Shown: positions 6,695 to 14,779, numbered from the stretch's first letter. The stretch: DNA of 22,105 nucleotides from an uncultured Victivallales bacterium (GCA_903834675.1 CAILKC010000843.1:1-22105); one strand, 5' to 3'. Program-made: numbers and translations. Notes: generated by a model not told the origin, from the sequence alone.

Positions 6695-8193
6695 CCGGGT
6701 ACAGTGGACGAGTATCCGTCTTGCTGTACGTCTTGGCTGGCGCCCTGGTGGTGCGGGCTTTGGCGATGGGTGTGCTGCCGGTGTTCGACCCTTCGGAGGG
6801 ACGGTATGCCCAGGTGGCGCAGGAAATGGCCATCACGGGCGACTGGATTACGCCGCGTATTTGGGTCAACGGCCAGCATCTGCCCTTTCTGGGCAAGCCG
6901 CCGCTCTTCTTCTGGACCGCGGCAGGTGCGATGAAGCTCCTTGGGGAGAACGGCTTTGCGGCGCGGCTGCCCAGCCTGCTGGCGACGGTGGCACTGCTCG
7001 GCCTGCTCTACCGCGTCATGGAGCGCTACGGCGGCACGGGCGTAGGCCTGCTCAGTGTGATGGTGACCCTATCCTGCGGCGTCTTCTTCGCGATCTGCGG
7101 GACCGTCATCGTGGATATGGTGTTGAGCGCCTGCGTGGCGGGAAGCCTGTTGGCGTACTACGCATTCACCTGCGAACCCTCGCGCCAGGCTCGCGGACGC
7201 TGGAGTCTGCTGGTCTTCGCCTTGCTTGCTTTGGGGTTCCTGACCAAGGGGCCGGTAGCGCTTGTGTTGTTCGGCCTCCCGGTGCTGGTCTGGACGATCC
7301 GCTGGCGCCAATGGGAGTCGTTGCGGGAGCACCGCTGGACGGCGGGCATCCTGCTTTTCCTGGTCCTGACGACGCCCTGGTTCGTACTCTGCGAACTGCA
7401 CAACCCCGGCTTCCTGAAGTACTTCTTCGTGAATGAGAACCTGCTGCGCTATACGACGCATGATTACGGCGATATCTATGGCAGCGGGCACCTGTACCCG
7501 CGCGGTGCCGCCGTGGTGCTGATGCTGGCGGCTGCGGCCCCGTGGAGCTTCGTTGCCCTCTGGCGACTGCGGCGTGGCCCGCTGCTCAGGCGAGTCCTGA
7601 CACTGGCAGACAAGCAGTCCAGCTTCCTCTTCCTGGGCTTCTTCGCGGGGACGCTATTCTGGTGCCTGGCCCGGCAGATGCTGATCACCTACACCCTGCC
7701 CATGGTGCCGCTTTTCGGCGCCTGGTTCGCCCTGACGCTGCAGGCGGAGCCCGCGCTCCAGCGGCGGGTTCTTACGACGGCGGCGATCCTGCTGTTGGGG
7801 CTGAGTGGCATCCTGCTTGCCGCAACTCCCTTCGCGCAAGACAGCCAACGCTCAACCCGGCAGATCGTCCGAACGGCGCAGCGCTACGCCGCCGAGAAGG
7901 CGCTCAAAGGGCCGCTGCTGTTTGTCGGCAAGACTCCGTACAGCGCCCTCTTCTATGCCCGTGGCTGGACCCTGCCTCTTCCCCGGAAAGAGAAGCTGAC
8001 CAAGAGCCTGGAGCGTTGCCGGGCCTCGGCGGGACCGGTTCTGGTGGCCGTACCCAAGGGGCGCGAGGCCGACCTGGAGGCGCTGGCACCGGGGAGTGCC
8101 ACGGTGGTGGCCTCGGCGGGCGCTTGGAAACTGGCCCGCGTCGAGCTACCCGCGGCGAGCGCGCCACCGTCCCCGGGGCCCGCCCGAGAGTAG
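6691..8193 (+). CDS. ArnT/GT39-type polyprenyl-phosphate sugar transferase
   Basis: This 500-residue polytopic membrane protein belongs to the ArnT/PMT (GT39/GT83) superfamily, which moves a sugar from a polyprenyl-phosphate donor to lipid A or another envelope acceptor on the outer face of the membrane. The first extracytoplasmic loop carries the family acidic motif FDPSEGRYAQVAQEM (about residues 30-44), followed by GDWITPRIWVNG and LGKPPLFFW. About ten hydrophobic helices are visible up to residue 395. The C-terminal 90 residues form a short soluble domain, as in ArnT-like proteins. GTG 6691 has GGAG at 6680. The two-component system downstream and the minus-strand deacetylase and GT2 genes suggest a joint role in envelope glycan decoration. 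Donor and acceptor are unknown. Confidence 0.88.
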   Translation: MTGYSGRVSVLLYVLAGALVVRALAMGVLPVFDPSEGRYAQVAQEMAITGDWITPRIWVNGQHLPFLGKPPLFFWTAAGAMKLLGENGFAARLPSLLATVALLGLLYRVMERYGGTGVGLLSVMVTLSCGVFFAICGTVIVDMVLSACVAGSLLAYYAFTCEPSRQARGRWSLLVFALLALGFLTKGPVALVLFGLPVLVWTIRWRQWESLREHRWTAGILLFLVLTTPWFVLCELHNPGFLKYFFVNENLLRYTTHDYGDIYGSGHLYPRGAAVVLMLAAAAPWSFVALWRLRRGPLLRRVLTLADKQSSFLFLGFFAGTLFWCLARQMLITYTLPMVPLFGAWFALTLQAEPALQRRVLTTAAILLLGLSGILLAATPFAQDSQRSTRQIVRTAQRYAAEKALKGPLLFVGKTPYSALFYARGWTLPLPRKEKLTKSLERCRASAGPVLVAVPKGREADLEALAPGSATVVASAGAWKLARVELPAASAPPSPGPARE

Positions 8194-8260
8194 TTGTCGA
8201 CTCGTCTCGAGTGGCTGGTGCTGCCGGGATTTGAATGCGTCAGATGGATGAGGTCACTGC

Positions 8261-8932
8261 GTGCGCATACTGGTGGTTGAAGACCATGAGAAGGTGGCCC
8301 AGTTCATCGTCAAGGGCCTCCGCGAGGAGCATTTCGCCGTGGACCACGCCGCGACCGGCGCCGAGGGCCTGAGCATGGCGCGGGTCGGCGAGTACGACGC
8401 CATCGTGCTCGATGTCATGCTGCCCGCCAAAAACGGGTTTGAGGTGGTGGCGGAACTCCGGGCCAAGGGCTTTACCACCCCGGTCCTGATGCTGACGGCC
8501 AAGACGAACATCGAGGACCGGGTACAAGGCCTCGACGCCGGCGCCGACGACTACCTGGTCAAACCTTTCGCCTTCGCCGAGTTCCTGGCCCGCATCCGGG
8601 CCCTCATCCGGCGGCGGGAGCGAGACGTGCCCGCGCCGCTGAAGGTGGCCGACCTCTCCCTGGACGTTGTCAGCCATGAAGTGACCCGCGGCGGGCAGCG
8701 CATCGAACTGACCAGCCGCGAGTACTCGGTCCTCGAATTCCTGCTGCGCAATCGTGGTCGGGTAGTGACGCGGACCACGATGATCGAACACGTCTGGGAC
8801 ATGCACTTCGACAGCGACACCAACCTGGTGGACGTCTACATCCGCCACCTGCGGGCCAAGCTCGACGACCCGTTTCCGCTGAAGCTCATCCACACGGTCC
8901 GGGGCGTGGGCTACGTGATCAAGGACGCCTAG
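8261..8932 (+). CDS. OmpR/PhoB-family response regulator
   Basis: This 223-residue transcription factor has a receiver domain (1-115) with all catalytic residues: the acidic pair in VVEDHE, phospho-acceptor Asp51 in VLDVMLP, Thr79 and Lys101 in VKPF. The C-terminal winged helix (about 128-222) is of the OmpR/PhoB type and ends with the typical wing sequence IHTVRGVGYVIK. The GTG start at 8261 is supported by the canonical N-terminus MRILVVED and by an upstream AGG. Its stop codon directly abuts the ATG of the histidine kinase gene, so the two form an operon. By overall look it is nearest to the CusR/PmrA/QseB group, but the signal and targets are not evident. No clear operator repeats were found upstream. 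Confidence 0.96.
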   Translation: MRILVVEDHEKVAQFIVKGLREEHFAVDHAATGAEGLSMARVGEYDAIVLDVMLPAKNGFEVVAELRAKGFTTPVLMLTAKTNIEDRVQGLDAGADDYLVKPFAFAEFLARIRALIRRRERDVPAPLKVADLSLDVVSHEVTRGGQRIELTSREYSVLEFLLRNRGRVVTRTTMIEHVWDMHFDSDTNLVDVYIRHLRAKLDDPFPLKLIHTVRGVGYVIKDA

Positions 8933-10348
8933 ATGCGCTCGCTGCAGTTTCGCATGACCGTCTGGATCGCCTTGGGCTCGCTGGTCGTGATTGTGGTGGC
9001 GTTGCTGGTCCTGAACCTCTACGGCATGCATCGGATCACGCAGCAGAGCAAGAAGTATCTCAAGGGCATCGCCTGCAGCATCACCGAGATCGCCGCCGCG
9101 GCGGGCGCGCCGAGGCAACCGATCAGCCCGGCGGTGGCCGCGAGCATAGAGGAACACATCGGCTTCATCGACCGCGCTGGCAACCTCGGCGCGGCCATCC
9201 TCTCGGTTGACGGCAAGGAACTCTACCGGACACGTCACTTTGACATCCCCTTGGATGATGACCTCCGGCGCGGCGATCGGACCCGGCTGATTCTGCACAG
9301 CGTCGGCTCGAACAACGGTACGAGCGCTGCGCCGTCCGTGTGGCGCTTTGTGTATCGTCAGGAGGACCGCGGCCTCGTCGTGTTCGTCAGCGATGCGCAT
9401 CACTTCGAGTTGGTTGAGCGTCTCACCGAGGGCATTGGCGTGGCGCTGCTGGCTGTCATTCTGCTCTCTCTGCCCGCCGGGTACCTGATCAGCCGACGTC
9501 TGCTGCGCCCATTTCATGCCATCGATCAAGCCGCCGCCCGCGTCCGTAAGGGCGACCTCGGGGCCAGGATTTCTCTGCCCGGACAAAGCCCCGAGATGCG
9601 GCGGCTGATCGGGGCGCTGAACGGCACCTTCGCGGAACTCGAGTCTTCTTTCGGGCGCATCCAGCAATTCAGTGCGGACGCCGCTCACGAGCTGAACACG
9701 CCTCTGACCGTGCTCCGGGGTGGCCTGGAAGTGGCTCTGGCCAGGGAGCGGACGCCTGAGGAGTACCAGATCGTGCTCGGGGAGCTGCTCGACGAGATCA
9801 TCAGACTGTCGCGGATGGTGCATGATCTGCTGCTGCTGGCCCGCCCTGGCGGCGCCGAGCGCCGGGCCTTGTTCCAGGTGGTTGACCTGCCGCCCCTGGT
9901 GGCCGCCACCGCCGAGCGGCTCGGGATGATCGCGGAGGCCTCAGGGATACGACTGGCCCTGAATCAGACCGCAGGCTTGAAGGTGCCTGGAGACGGACCG
10001 CTGCTGCAGCGCGCGCTATACAACATTATGCACAATGCCATCCGCTACTCGCCGAGGGATACGGTGGTGGAGGTGACCACGACCCAGGAAAGCCGCGGGC
10101 TTGTCATCGAAGTAAAGGACCAGGGGATCGGCATTCCCAAGGATCAACTGCAGCGTATCTTCGAGCGCTTCTACCGTCTCGACCCCAGCCGGGCCACGGG
10201 CACCGGGTTGGGCCTGTCCATGGTCAAGTGGATCGTGGAACTGCATGGCGGTTGCGTCGAGGTCGAGAGCGAACCCGGGCGCGGCGCGCTGTTCCGTGTC
10301 ATCCTGCCCGGGACGCCGCCGCCAGCAATGGGCGCTGAGGGCCTCTGA
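8933..10348 (+). CDS. Membrane sensor histidine kinase, CusS-like architecture
   Basis: This 471-residue kinase is the partner of the preceding regulator. It has two membrane helices (about 9-31 and 167-187) flanking a 135-residue extracytoplasmic sensor domain. A HAMP linker (188-240) follows, then a DHp domain with His252 in the H-box ADAAHELNTPLT, and an ATPase domain. The ATPase domain has the N-box HNAIRYSP, G1 DQGIGIP, F-box FERFYR and G2 GTGLGLS. All catalytic motifs are intact. The sensor domain has few cysteines or histidine clusters, so metal sensing is not obvious. The gene begins immediately after the stop of the regulator gene, and its own stop is followed by a strong inverted repeat. 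Confidence 0.96.
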   Translation: MRSLQFRMTVWIALGSLVVIVVALLVLNLYGMHRITQQSKKYLKGIACSITEIAAAAGAPRQPISPAVAASIEEHIGFIDRAGNLGAAILSVDGKELYRTRHFDIPLDDDLRRGDRTRLILHSVGSNNGTSAAPSVWRFVYRQEDRGLVVFVSDAHHFELVERLTEGIGVALLAVILLSLPAGYLISRRLLRPFHAIDQAAARVRKGDLGARISLPGQSPEMRRLIGALNGTFAELESSFGRIQQFSADAAHELNTPLTVLRGGLEVALARERTPEEYQIVLGELLDEIIRLSRMVHDLLLLARPGGAERRALFQVVDLPPLVAATAERLGMIAEASGIRLALNQTAGLKVPGDGPLLQRALYNIMHNAIRYSPRDTVVEVTTTQESRGLVIEVKDQGIGIPKDQLQRIFERFYRLDPSRATGTGLGLSMVKWIVELHGGCVEVESEPGRGALFRVILPGTPPPAMGAEGL

Positions 10349-10388
10349 CCTGCACCGGCGGTAAACCGGCGGTTGGCGGCACGGCCTT

Positions 10389-10424
10389 GCGGGAATCCCG
10401 GCTCGCCGACGCCGGGGTTCCCGC
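10389..10424. terminator. Bidirectional hairpin between convergent genes
   Basis: Arms GCGGGAATCCCGGC (10389-10402) and GCCGGGGTTCCCGC (10411-10424) pair at all 14 positions, with one G-U, around an 8-nt loop. The right arm abuts the TAA stop of the minus-strand deacetylase, and the kinase gene ends 40 nt to the left. There is no U-tract on either side, so termination may be Rho-assisted or the hairpin may mainly protect the 3' ends. Confidence 0.6.
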
Positions 10425-11399
10425 TTACGACGACGGCATGGGCACCCAGGCTGAGGCCAAACGCCCCAGGCGCACCCCTGCCCCGACCAGCCAGGACGCG
10501 AGGGGGGGACCGGTCAGCATCTCCAGCTCCGACGGTCGCAACGCCGCCAGCGGGTCTTCCCAGCCGGGTACGGGGTTGGTGGAGCTATCAAGCTGCCCCG
10601 GGTGGAGCCCGATCTCGGTCAGGCCGCTGGCGTCGCGTTGACCCACGAAGCGCTGCAGGAGAGGTAGCGTGATCCGCCCGGCATGGGAAGTGCCGAAGAA
10701 ACACTGCGGCTGCGACACTCCCCAGGACTGGATTCGGCGGCGGAACCGGCAAGCGTAGGTGTGCTTGACCCGGGCCAGGCACCAGTTCAGCGGCTGAAAC
10801 CCGACCGACCGGATGGAACCAGTCAAACCGGGCTCCACGGCAACGCGGAGGGCGCCGATCCGATACTTGAGCAGCAGTTGCCGAACCACGGTTTCGAGGC
10901 CCGGCAGGCACTCGATGTACTGGTGTCCGTTCAGGTGGGTCGGCGCTAAGCCCTGTTCGAGGAGCACCTCTACCTGCGCCGACAATTCGGCCAACAAGGC
11001 CGGTTCGAGGCGCGGGGCCGACCGCCACAAGCGGCGGAACAAACGGGCCGGTCCGCTGAAGCGGCCGTGTTCATCACATAGTTCCGCCGGAAACCGGGAG
11101 CCCGTCAGCGGCGCGCCTTGGGTCAGATTCAAATGCACGCCCAGATCGAACGGCAAGGCCGACTCCGCCAGCGCCTGCCGCCTGGCGCCCGAGGGCAGAC
11201 AGCCCGCCTTCTGGTCGCGCAAGAGGGTGTTCCAAGCGCTGAGCGCCGAGCCTGCCTCGGGAGCGTTCGCCAGAACCGAGGTACTGGTCAGGAGCCCGTC
11301 GCGAAAGCCCCGAAGAATCCCGGCCGTAATCGCGCGATTCATCCCGAAGTCGTCCGCGTGGAGGACCAAGCGAGCCTCATTCGTCGCCGGTTCTGCCAT
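10425..11399 (-). CDS. YdjC/ChbG/NaxD-family carbohydrate deacetylase
   Basis: This protein of about 324 residues is a member of the YdjC family, metal-dependent enzymes that remove N-acetyl groups from amino sugars. The family motifs appear in order: HADDFG (Asp16, Asp17), GVHLNLT (His89), THLNGHQY (His155, His159) and EIGLHPG (Glu262, His266). These cover the expected catalytic Asp and metal-binding Asp-His-His. Family members act on chito-oligosaccharides (ChbG), on undecaprenyl-linked GalNAc/GlcNAc in lipid A modification (NaxD) and on hopanoid GlcNAc (HpnK). The start overlaps the stop of the GT2 gene upstream (TGATG), so the GT2 product is the likely source of its substrate, which argues for a NaxD- or HpnK-type role. 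A GTG one codon earlier is an alternative start. Confidence 0.9.
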   Translation of the reverse strand: MAEPATNEARLVLHADDFGMNRAITAGILRGFRDGLLTSTSVLANAPEAGSALSAWNTLLRDQKAGCLPSGARRQALAESALPFDLGVHLNLTQGAPLTGSRFPAELCDEHGRFSGPARLFRRLWRSAPRLEPALLAELSAQVEVLLEQGLAPTHLNGHQYIECLPGLETVVRQLLLKYRIGALRVAVEPGLTGSIRSVGFQPLNWCLARVKHTYACRFRRRIQSWGVSQPQCFFGTSHAGRITLPLLQRFVGQRDASGLTEIGLHPGQLDSSTNPVPGWEDPLAALRPSELEMLTGPPLASWLVGAGVRLGRLASAWVPMPSS

Positions 11400-12226
11400 C
11401 ACTCGGAGGCCTTGGTCGTGACCTCCGCCTCCGTCGACGGCGCGCCCGCGGCCGGTCGGTTGTTGTACCAGCCGCGCCGGGCCCGCGCGTGGATGCGGAA
11501 CACATCCAGCAGCATGGGCAAGGTGTGCCGCCTCAGGGACAGGGTTGAGGCCCAGTCGTTGATGAGTGTCACCGGGACCTGCGCAAACGGTAGCCGCAAC
11601 CGGTGCATCAGAAAGATGACTTCGGCATCGAAGGCAAACCCGTCCAAGGTGGTGCGCGAGAAGATCTGCTCGCTGGCGCCGCGGCGGAACATCTTAAAGC
11701 CGGCCTGGGTGTCGCTGACCTGGTTCGAGATCAGCCAGTGCGTGATGCCGCGGAACATCACCGAGGCGAGTTTCCTCAACCAGTGCCGTCGCACCTGGTT
11801 CTCGGAACCGGCCACATTGCGGGCGCCAAGCACGACCTCCGCTCCCCCCGACTGCATGACGCTGTAGCCCTGCCGCAGGCAGTCCAGGGCATACGGCAGA
11901 TCGGCGTCCATAAAGGCCACGATCCGGCCGCGCGCCTGCAACATCCCGGTCCGGACCGCGGCGCCCTTGCCACGATTCCGGGATAGCGAGTGGGTGGAGA
12001 AACGCGGACCGCGGCCGTCGGTCAGACGTGCCGTGACATCCCGGCTGCCATCGTCTACGACCAGCACCTGGTAGTCGATTCCCCAGTCATCCAGGAACTG
12101 CCCCAGAGCTTCGAGCGTCGCCGGCAGGCGCGCGGCTTCGTTGTGCGCCGGGATGACGACGGTCAGCTCGGGAGCCGCTGCCGCCATCGCGTCCGACTCC
12201 ATAACACCTGCACCTGCGCTACCCAT
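11399..12226 (-). CDS. GT2 glycosyltransferase, polyprenyl-phosphate sugar synthase-like
   Basis: This GT-A fold glycosyltransferase of about 275 residues resembles dolichyl-phosphate glucosyltransferase (ALG5) and bacterial polyprenyl-P-sugar synthases. Motifs are VVIPAHNEA (about 23-31), VVDDGS (57-61), RNRGKGAAVRTGM (about 83-95), the metal-binding DAD (107-109), and DTQAGFKMF with the acceptor-side acidic region. No C-terminal membrane helices are present, so it is probably a peripheral membrane protein. ATG 12226 is preferred because AGGAAGG lies just upstream; an in-frame extension to 12343 has no such signal and is low in family similarity. It is coupled to the deacetylase gene. Which sugar it uses is unknown; UDP-GlcNAc or UDP-GalNAc would fit its partner. 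Confidence 0.9.
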   Translation of the reverse strand: MGSAGAGVMESDAMAAAAPELTVVIPAHNEAARLPATLEALGQFLDDWGIDYQVLVVDDGSRDVTARLTDGRGPRFSTHSLSRNRGKGAAVRTGMLQARGRIVAFMDADLPYALDCLRQGYSVMQSGGAEVVLGARNVAGSENQVRRHWLRKLASVMFRGITHWLISNQVSDTQAGFKMFRRGASEQIFSRTTLDGFAFDAEVIFLMHRLRLPFAQVPVTLINDWASTLSLRRHTLPMLLDVFRIHARARRGWYNNRPAAGAPSTEAEVTTKASE

Positions 12227-12409
12227 GGAACCTTCCTGCCTGCTGCTCGCCGCGAGTTGTCCCCTGCCGCCCCGATAGGCAGGATGATAGCACGCAGGGC
12301 TGAGGATGCAAGGATCGGCGCGGGAGAAGGCCCGTGCTGGCACGGAGCGATGCCTACGGGGCGCAGGTCAGTTCCGTAGGGGGTGACACCTCAGGTCCTG
12401 GGGTTCAGG

Positions 12410-12496
12410 AAACGGCGAGACGGCGAGACGGGGAAACGGCGACTGGAGGAGACGGACTGGGAGACTGGCGGAGAGGAAAACAGGGTTCAGGGTCAG
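12410..12496. repeat. Purine-rich degenerate short tandem repeats
   Basis: The plus strand is almost entirely G, A and C with very little T between 12410 and 12478. It consists of variants of GGCGAGAC/GGGAAAC (period about 7-9). It ends in CAGGGTTCAGGGTCAG (12481-12496), which is the reverse-complement form of the CCCTGAA heptamer at 2782-2842. Confidence 0.7.
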
Positions 12497-12585
12497 CCCA
12501 GCCCCCGGCTGGTGCCGGACCTACCGGAATGAGACGTGCCGACGCGGGTCCCATGCCGATCCGGCCGGGACGCGGCGGATCGCCT

Positions 12586-12635
12586 GGAGGGCGGCCCTGC
12601 GTGGCCGCCGCGGCGCCGACGCAGCGGCGCCCTCC
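12586..12635. repeat. Interrupted 50-nt inverted repeat
   Basis: The outer arms GGAGGGC (12586-12592) and GCCCTCC (12629-12635) and the inner arms CTGCGT (12597-12602) and ACGCAG (12619-12624) are perfectly complementary. They are separated by a 4x4 internal loop and enclose a GC-only, self-complementary centre. It could form a cruciform or an RNA hairpin. Confidence 0.7.
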
Positions 12636-12643
12636 AACGCCCT

Positions 12644-12663
12644 TCGTCCGCCGCGGCGGACGA
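12644..12663. repeat. 20-nt perfect palindrome
   Basis: TCGTCCGCCGCGGCGGACGA is its own reverse complement. It shares the 12-nt core CCGCCGCGGCGG with the palindrome at 2768-2781. It might be a protein-binding site or a mobile repeat remnant. Confidence 0.8.
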
Positions 12664-12764
12664 GGGGCGGAATGGGACGCGCCGTGTGTCATACGAGGTT
12701 GCTGCAAGTCTCCTACAAGCAAACCCCTACGGAGCTGACTTGCGCCCATGCCTACGCGGGACCC

Positions 12765-12793
12765 TTGACCGCTGGAGGAATTGGCACTATCTT
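12765..12793 (+). promoter_or_regulatory. Sigma-70-like promoter for the metallophosphoesterase gene
   Basis: The -35 TTGACC (5 of 6 matches to consensus) is followed by a 17-nt spacer and the -10 TATCTT (4 of 6). The start codon lies about 105 nt downstream, leaving a leader of roughly 100 nt. This is the best promoter match in the window by eye. Confidence 0.5.
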
Positions 12794-12898
12794 CCAAGTT
12801 TGATCGGTGCCTCGGCAAGACCACGCAGACGCTTAGGCGCCGTGTGGGCAAGCGCCCGTGGCGGCCCCGAAACCCCGACCGCAAGTGGAAAACGAGGC

Positions 12899-13990
12899 AT
12901 GACACTGGCAGGCAGCTCCTCTTCAAATCCGCGCCGCATCCGTGGGGTGGTCATCGTAGCGTGGGCGGTGGGTGCGGTGTCTCTGCTGGTACTGGTGCTC
13001 CACCTCTTCGTTGCCGTGCATGTGATGGGGCAGCGCCGCGCCCAGCCTCCTGTCAACCTCGGCAACGGCCCCGCGGTCATCGCACGCCTGCCGTTCCCCG
13101 CGGCGCCGGACCAGAGTTTCAGTTTCGCCATTATCGGGGATGTCAACCGTGGCATGGCGACGTTTGAGCGCGTGATGCAGCGTGTGCTCGCGGAAACCAA
13201 CCTCAGTTTCCTGATTCTGCTGGGTGACTGCGCCAGCGACCCGACGCGACCAGACCACGACTACTTCCGCGAGGAATTCGCCGAGAGTGGACAGACTCTC
13301 CCCACCTTCATCGTGGCGGGCAACCATGACGTGCAAGTGGGACGCTTCGAAAAGGAAGAATTCGAGCAGTTGTACGGCCCCGTCGACTTCAACTTCGTCT
13401 ATGGTAACTGTCTGTTTATCGGCCTGGGCACGGGCGTCCTGCACGGTCACCAGGACGAAGCGGTGGCATACCTCGAGCGGACCCTCGCCGCTGAACGCGC
13501 CAAGGTCAGTCACGTGTTCGTGTTCATGCACTACCCGCCGATGGCCGCGCTACGGGCGCCGCAGGAGAAGCTGTTCACGCATCCGGAGCAATTCATCGAG
13601 CTTTTTGACCGCTACAAGGTGGACTACGTCATCAGTGGCCACCACCACCGGCTGGCTCGCACTGAAGACAAAGCCACCACCTACCTGACCTCGGGCGGTG
13701 GCGGCGCTCGGCTGCGCGAGGACGAGTACGGTCAGTCCGGCCTGTTCCATCATGCTATCGTCTTCCAGGTCAGCGGCGAGTCGATCGAAGAGCAAGTGCA
13801 TATGGTGCGGGCGGCGGGAGTCGTCAAGAAGTACTGGGAGAAGTGGGAGCGCTGGCTGACCGGTGATGCTTGGCCGCTGGAGAAACACCATCTGGCCCTG
13901 ACGCTGGGCGCGAACCTCGTCGCACTGCTGGGCCTGGTTTTCTCCCTCCGCATATTTTGGCGGCGGCGGAGCAAACCGGTGGCAGCGTGA
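12899..13990 (+). CDS. Membrane-anchored calcineurin-like metallophosphoesterase
   Basis: This protein of about 363 residues has an N-terminal membrane helix (about 16-42), a calcineurin-type phosphoesterase domain (about 73-300) and a C-terminal hydrophobic helix (about 330-355). The five motif blocks are visible: GDVNRG (Asp81), LLGDCASD (Asp110), GNHD (Asn142-His143), FMHYPP (His211) and SGHHHR (247-251). In block I the usual D-x-H is D-V-N, so Asn83 replaces a metal ligand histidine; some branches of the family tolerate this. The N-terminal positive residues suggest an extracytoplasmic catalytic domain. ATG 12899 is chosen because GGAAAA and the start of the membrane helix follow it; the in-frame extension back to 12536 is repeat-derived. 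The substrate is unknown. Confidence 0.87.
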   Translation: MTLAGSSSSNPRRIRGVVIVAWAVGAVSLLVLVLHLFVAVHVMGQRRAQPPVNLGNGPAVIARLPFPAAPDQSFSFAIIGDVNRGMATFERVMQRVLAETNLSFLILLGDCASDPTRPDHDYFREEFAESGQTLPTFIVAGNHDVQVGRFEKEEFEQLYGPVDFNFVYGNCLFIGLGTGVLHGHQDEAVAYLERTLAAERAKVSHVFVFMHYPPMAALRAPQEKLFTHPEQFIELFDRYKVDYVISGHHHRLARTEDKATTYLTSGGGGARLREDEYGQSGLFHHAIVFQVSGESIEEQVHMVRAAGVVKKYWEKWERWLTGDAWPLEKHHLALTLGANLVALLGLVFSLRIFWRRRSKPVAA

Positions 13991-14155
13991 CCGCGGCCGG
14001 GCTGGGCTCTGCGCATGGATTCCTGAGACGGTCGTCCGCCCTGCATTGCTCCAGCAGCTTGGGGCTGCATACTTACGCGGTATGTTTGCACGCCCGAGAT
14101 ACCACCGTCCGAGCGGCGACGCGCGCCCTCGGCAAGCCATGGGAGTCCGGTCCGT

Positions 14156-14779
14156 ATGCCTGCGAACACGGCGAAGACAGCCACCGATGATTCAGGCTGG
14201 CTGCACGCGCTGGCCAATCACCGAGGGCTACGCAAGGTCTGGTTGCGGGTGCGGGTTGGCGCGATCCTGCTCACCCTCTGCCTCAGCCTGCCGTTGCTGA
14301 AATGGGACTGGTTCTGGGTTGGGCTCGGCATCGCCTTGGCGGGCGAGTTGATTCAGCTTTGGTGCTTTGCTAACCTTGACAAAAACTCGGCCATCTGCGC
14401 CCAGGGGCCGTATGCGCTGGTCCGCAATCCGATGTACCTGGGGCGCTATTTCATCGTGACCGGCCTGCTGCTCCTTTACCGGAACCCGTATGCGATCGTG
14501 GTCATGACCGTGCTCTACTGCATCTACATGTATAACCGGGTTCGGCGGGAAGAAACGCTGTTGGCGGGGATCTTCCAGGAGAGCTATCACGACTACTGCC
14601 GGAAGGTCAACCGGTTCTGGCCGTCCTTACGGCCCATCCCGGGCAGCCGCGTGGCCACCTGGCAATGGCGCTTACTGCGGCAGAACCACGGTGCGTACAA
14701 CTTGCTGGGGCTGTTGGCGGTTTTCCTGGTGGCCGCCTGGGTGTCTCGGCACCAGCCGGTCTGGACCTATCCGTGGTGA
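14156..14779 (+). CDS. Isoprenylcysteine carboxyl methyltransferase-like membrane protein
   Basis: This 207-residue polytopic membrane protein belongs by motif to the ICMT/PEMT-like methyltransferase group. Residues 84-94 read GPYALVRNPMY, matching the GPY-x3-R-(H/N)-P-x-Y AdoMet-binding signature. It is followed by a helix pair and the REE motif (131-133), then an FxxxYxxYxxxVxRFWP segment. About five hydrophobic helices are present (roughly 33-50, 53-72, 97-110, 111-127 and 182-198). Family members in bacteria methylate lipids, isoprenoid-derived groups or unknown small molecules; bacterial prenyl-protein substrates are not expected. GGAG lies 10 nt upstream of the ATG. The 165-nt gap before it contains nothing I can identify with confidence. 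Confidence 0.85.
   Translation: MPANTAKTATDDSGWLHALANHRGLRKVWLRVRVGAILLTLCLSLPLLKWDWFWVGLGIALAGELIQLWCFANLDKNSAICAQGPYALVRNPMYLGRYFIVTGLLLLYRNPYAIVVMTVLYCIYMYNRVRREETLLAGIFQESYHDYCRKVNRFWPSLRPIPGSRVATWQWRLLRQNHGAYNLLGLLAVFLVAAWVSRHQPVWTYPW

Larger units (their letters stand above)
12227..12898. other. 672-nt gene-free divergent intergenic region
   Basis: This region separates the divergent GT2 and metallophosphoesterase genes. Reading left to right: 12227-12400 shows nothing clear. The stretch 12410-12478 is a G/A-rich imperfect repeat built on GAGACGG and GAAACGGCGA. At 12481-12496 there is a short TTCAGGG-type repeat remnant. A 50-nt interrupted hairpin lies at 12586-12635 and a 20-nt perfect palindrome at 12644-12663. 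A promoter-like pair is at 12765-12793. Open frames cross it on both strands, but they have proline/arginine-rich compositions typical of non-coding GC-rich DNA. Confidence 0.7.

Noticed and set aside
8216..8235. A tRNA 3'-end-like sequence on the minus strand (TGGTGCTGCCGGGATTTGAA on plus), possibly an integration site
   Set aside because: The T-stem partner is missing: the bases before TTCAAAT do not pair with CCCGG, and no anticodon or D arm follows. No integrase gene is near. Probably chance.
8240..9823. A 527-codon open frame on the minus strand opposite the two-component genes
   Set aside because: The plus strand there encodes a response regulator and histidine kinase with every catalytic motif. 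The antisense translation is rich in His, Asp, Gln and Arg with no family resemblance, as expected for the shadow of a GC-rich gene.
12536..12898. 121-residue in-frame N-terminal extension of the metallophosphoesterase
   Set aside because: It runs through hairpins, palindrome and promoter-like sequence, has Arg/Pro-rich composition, and would put the membrane anchor in mid-protein.
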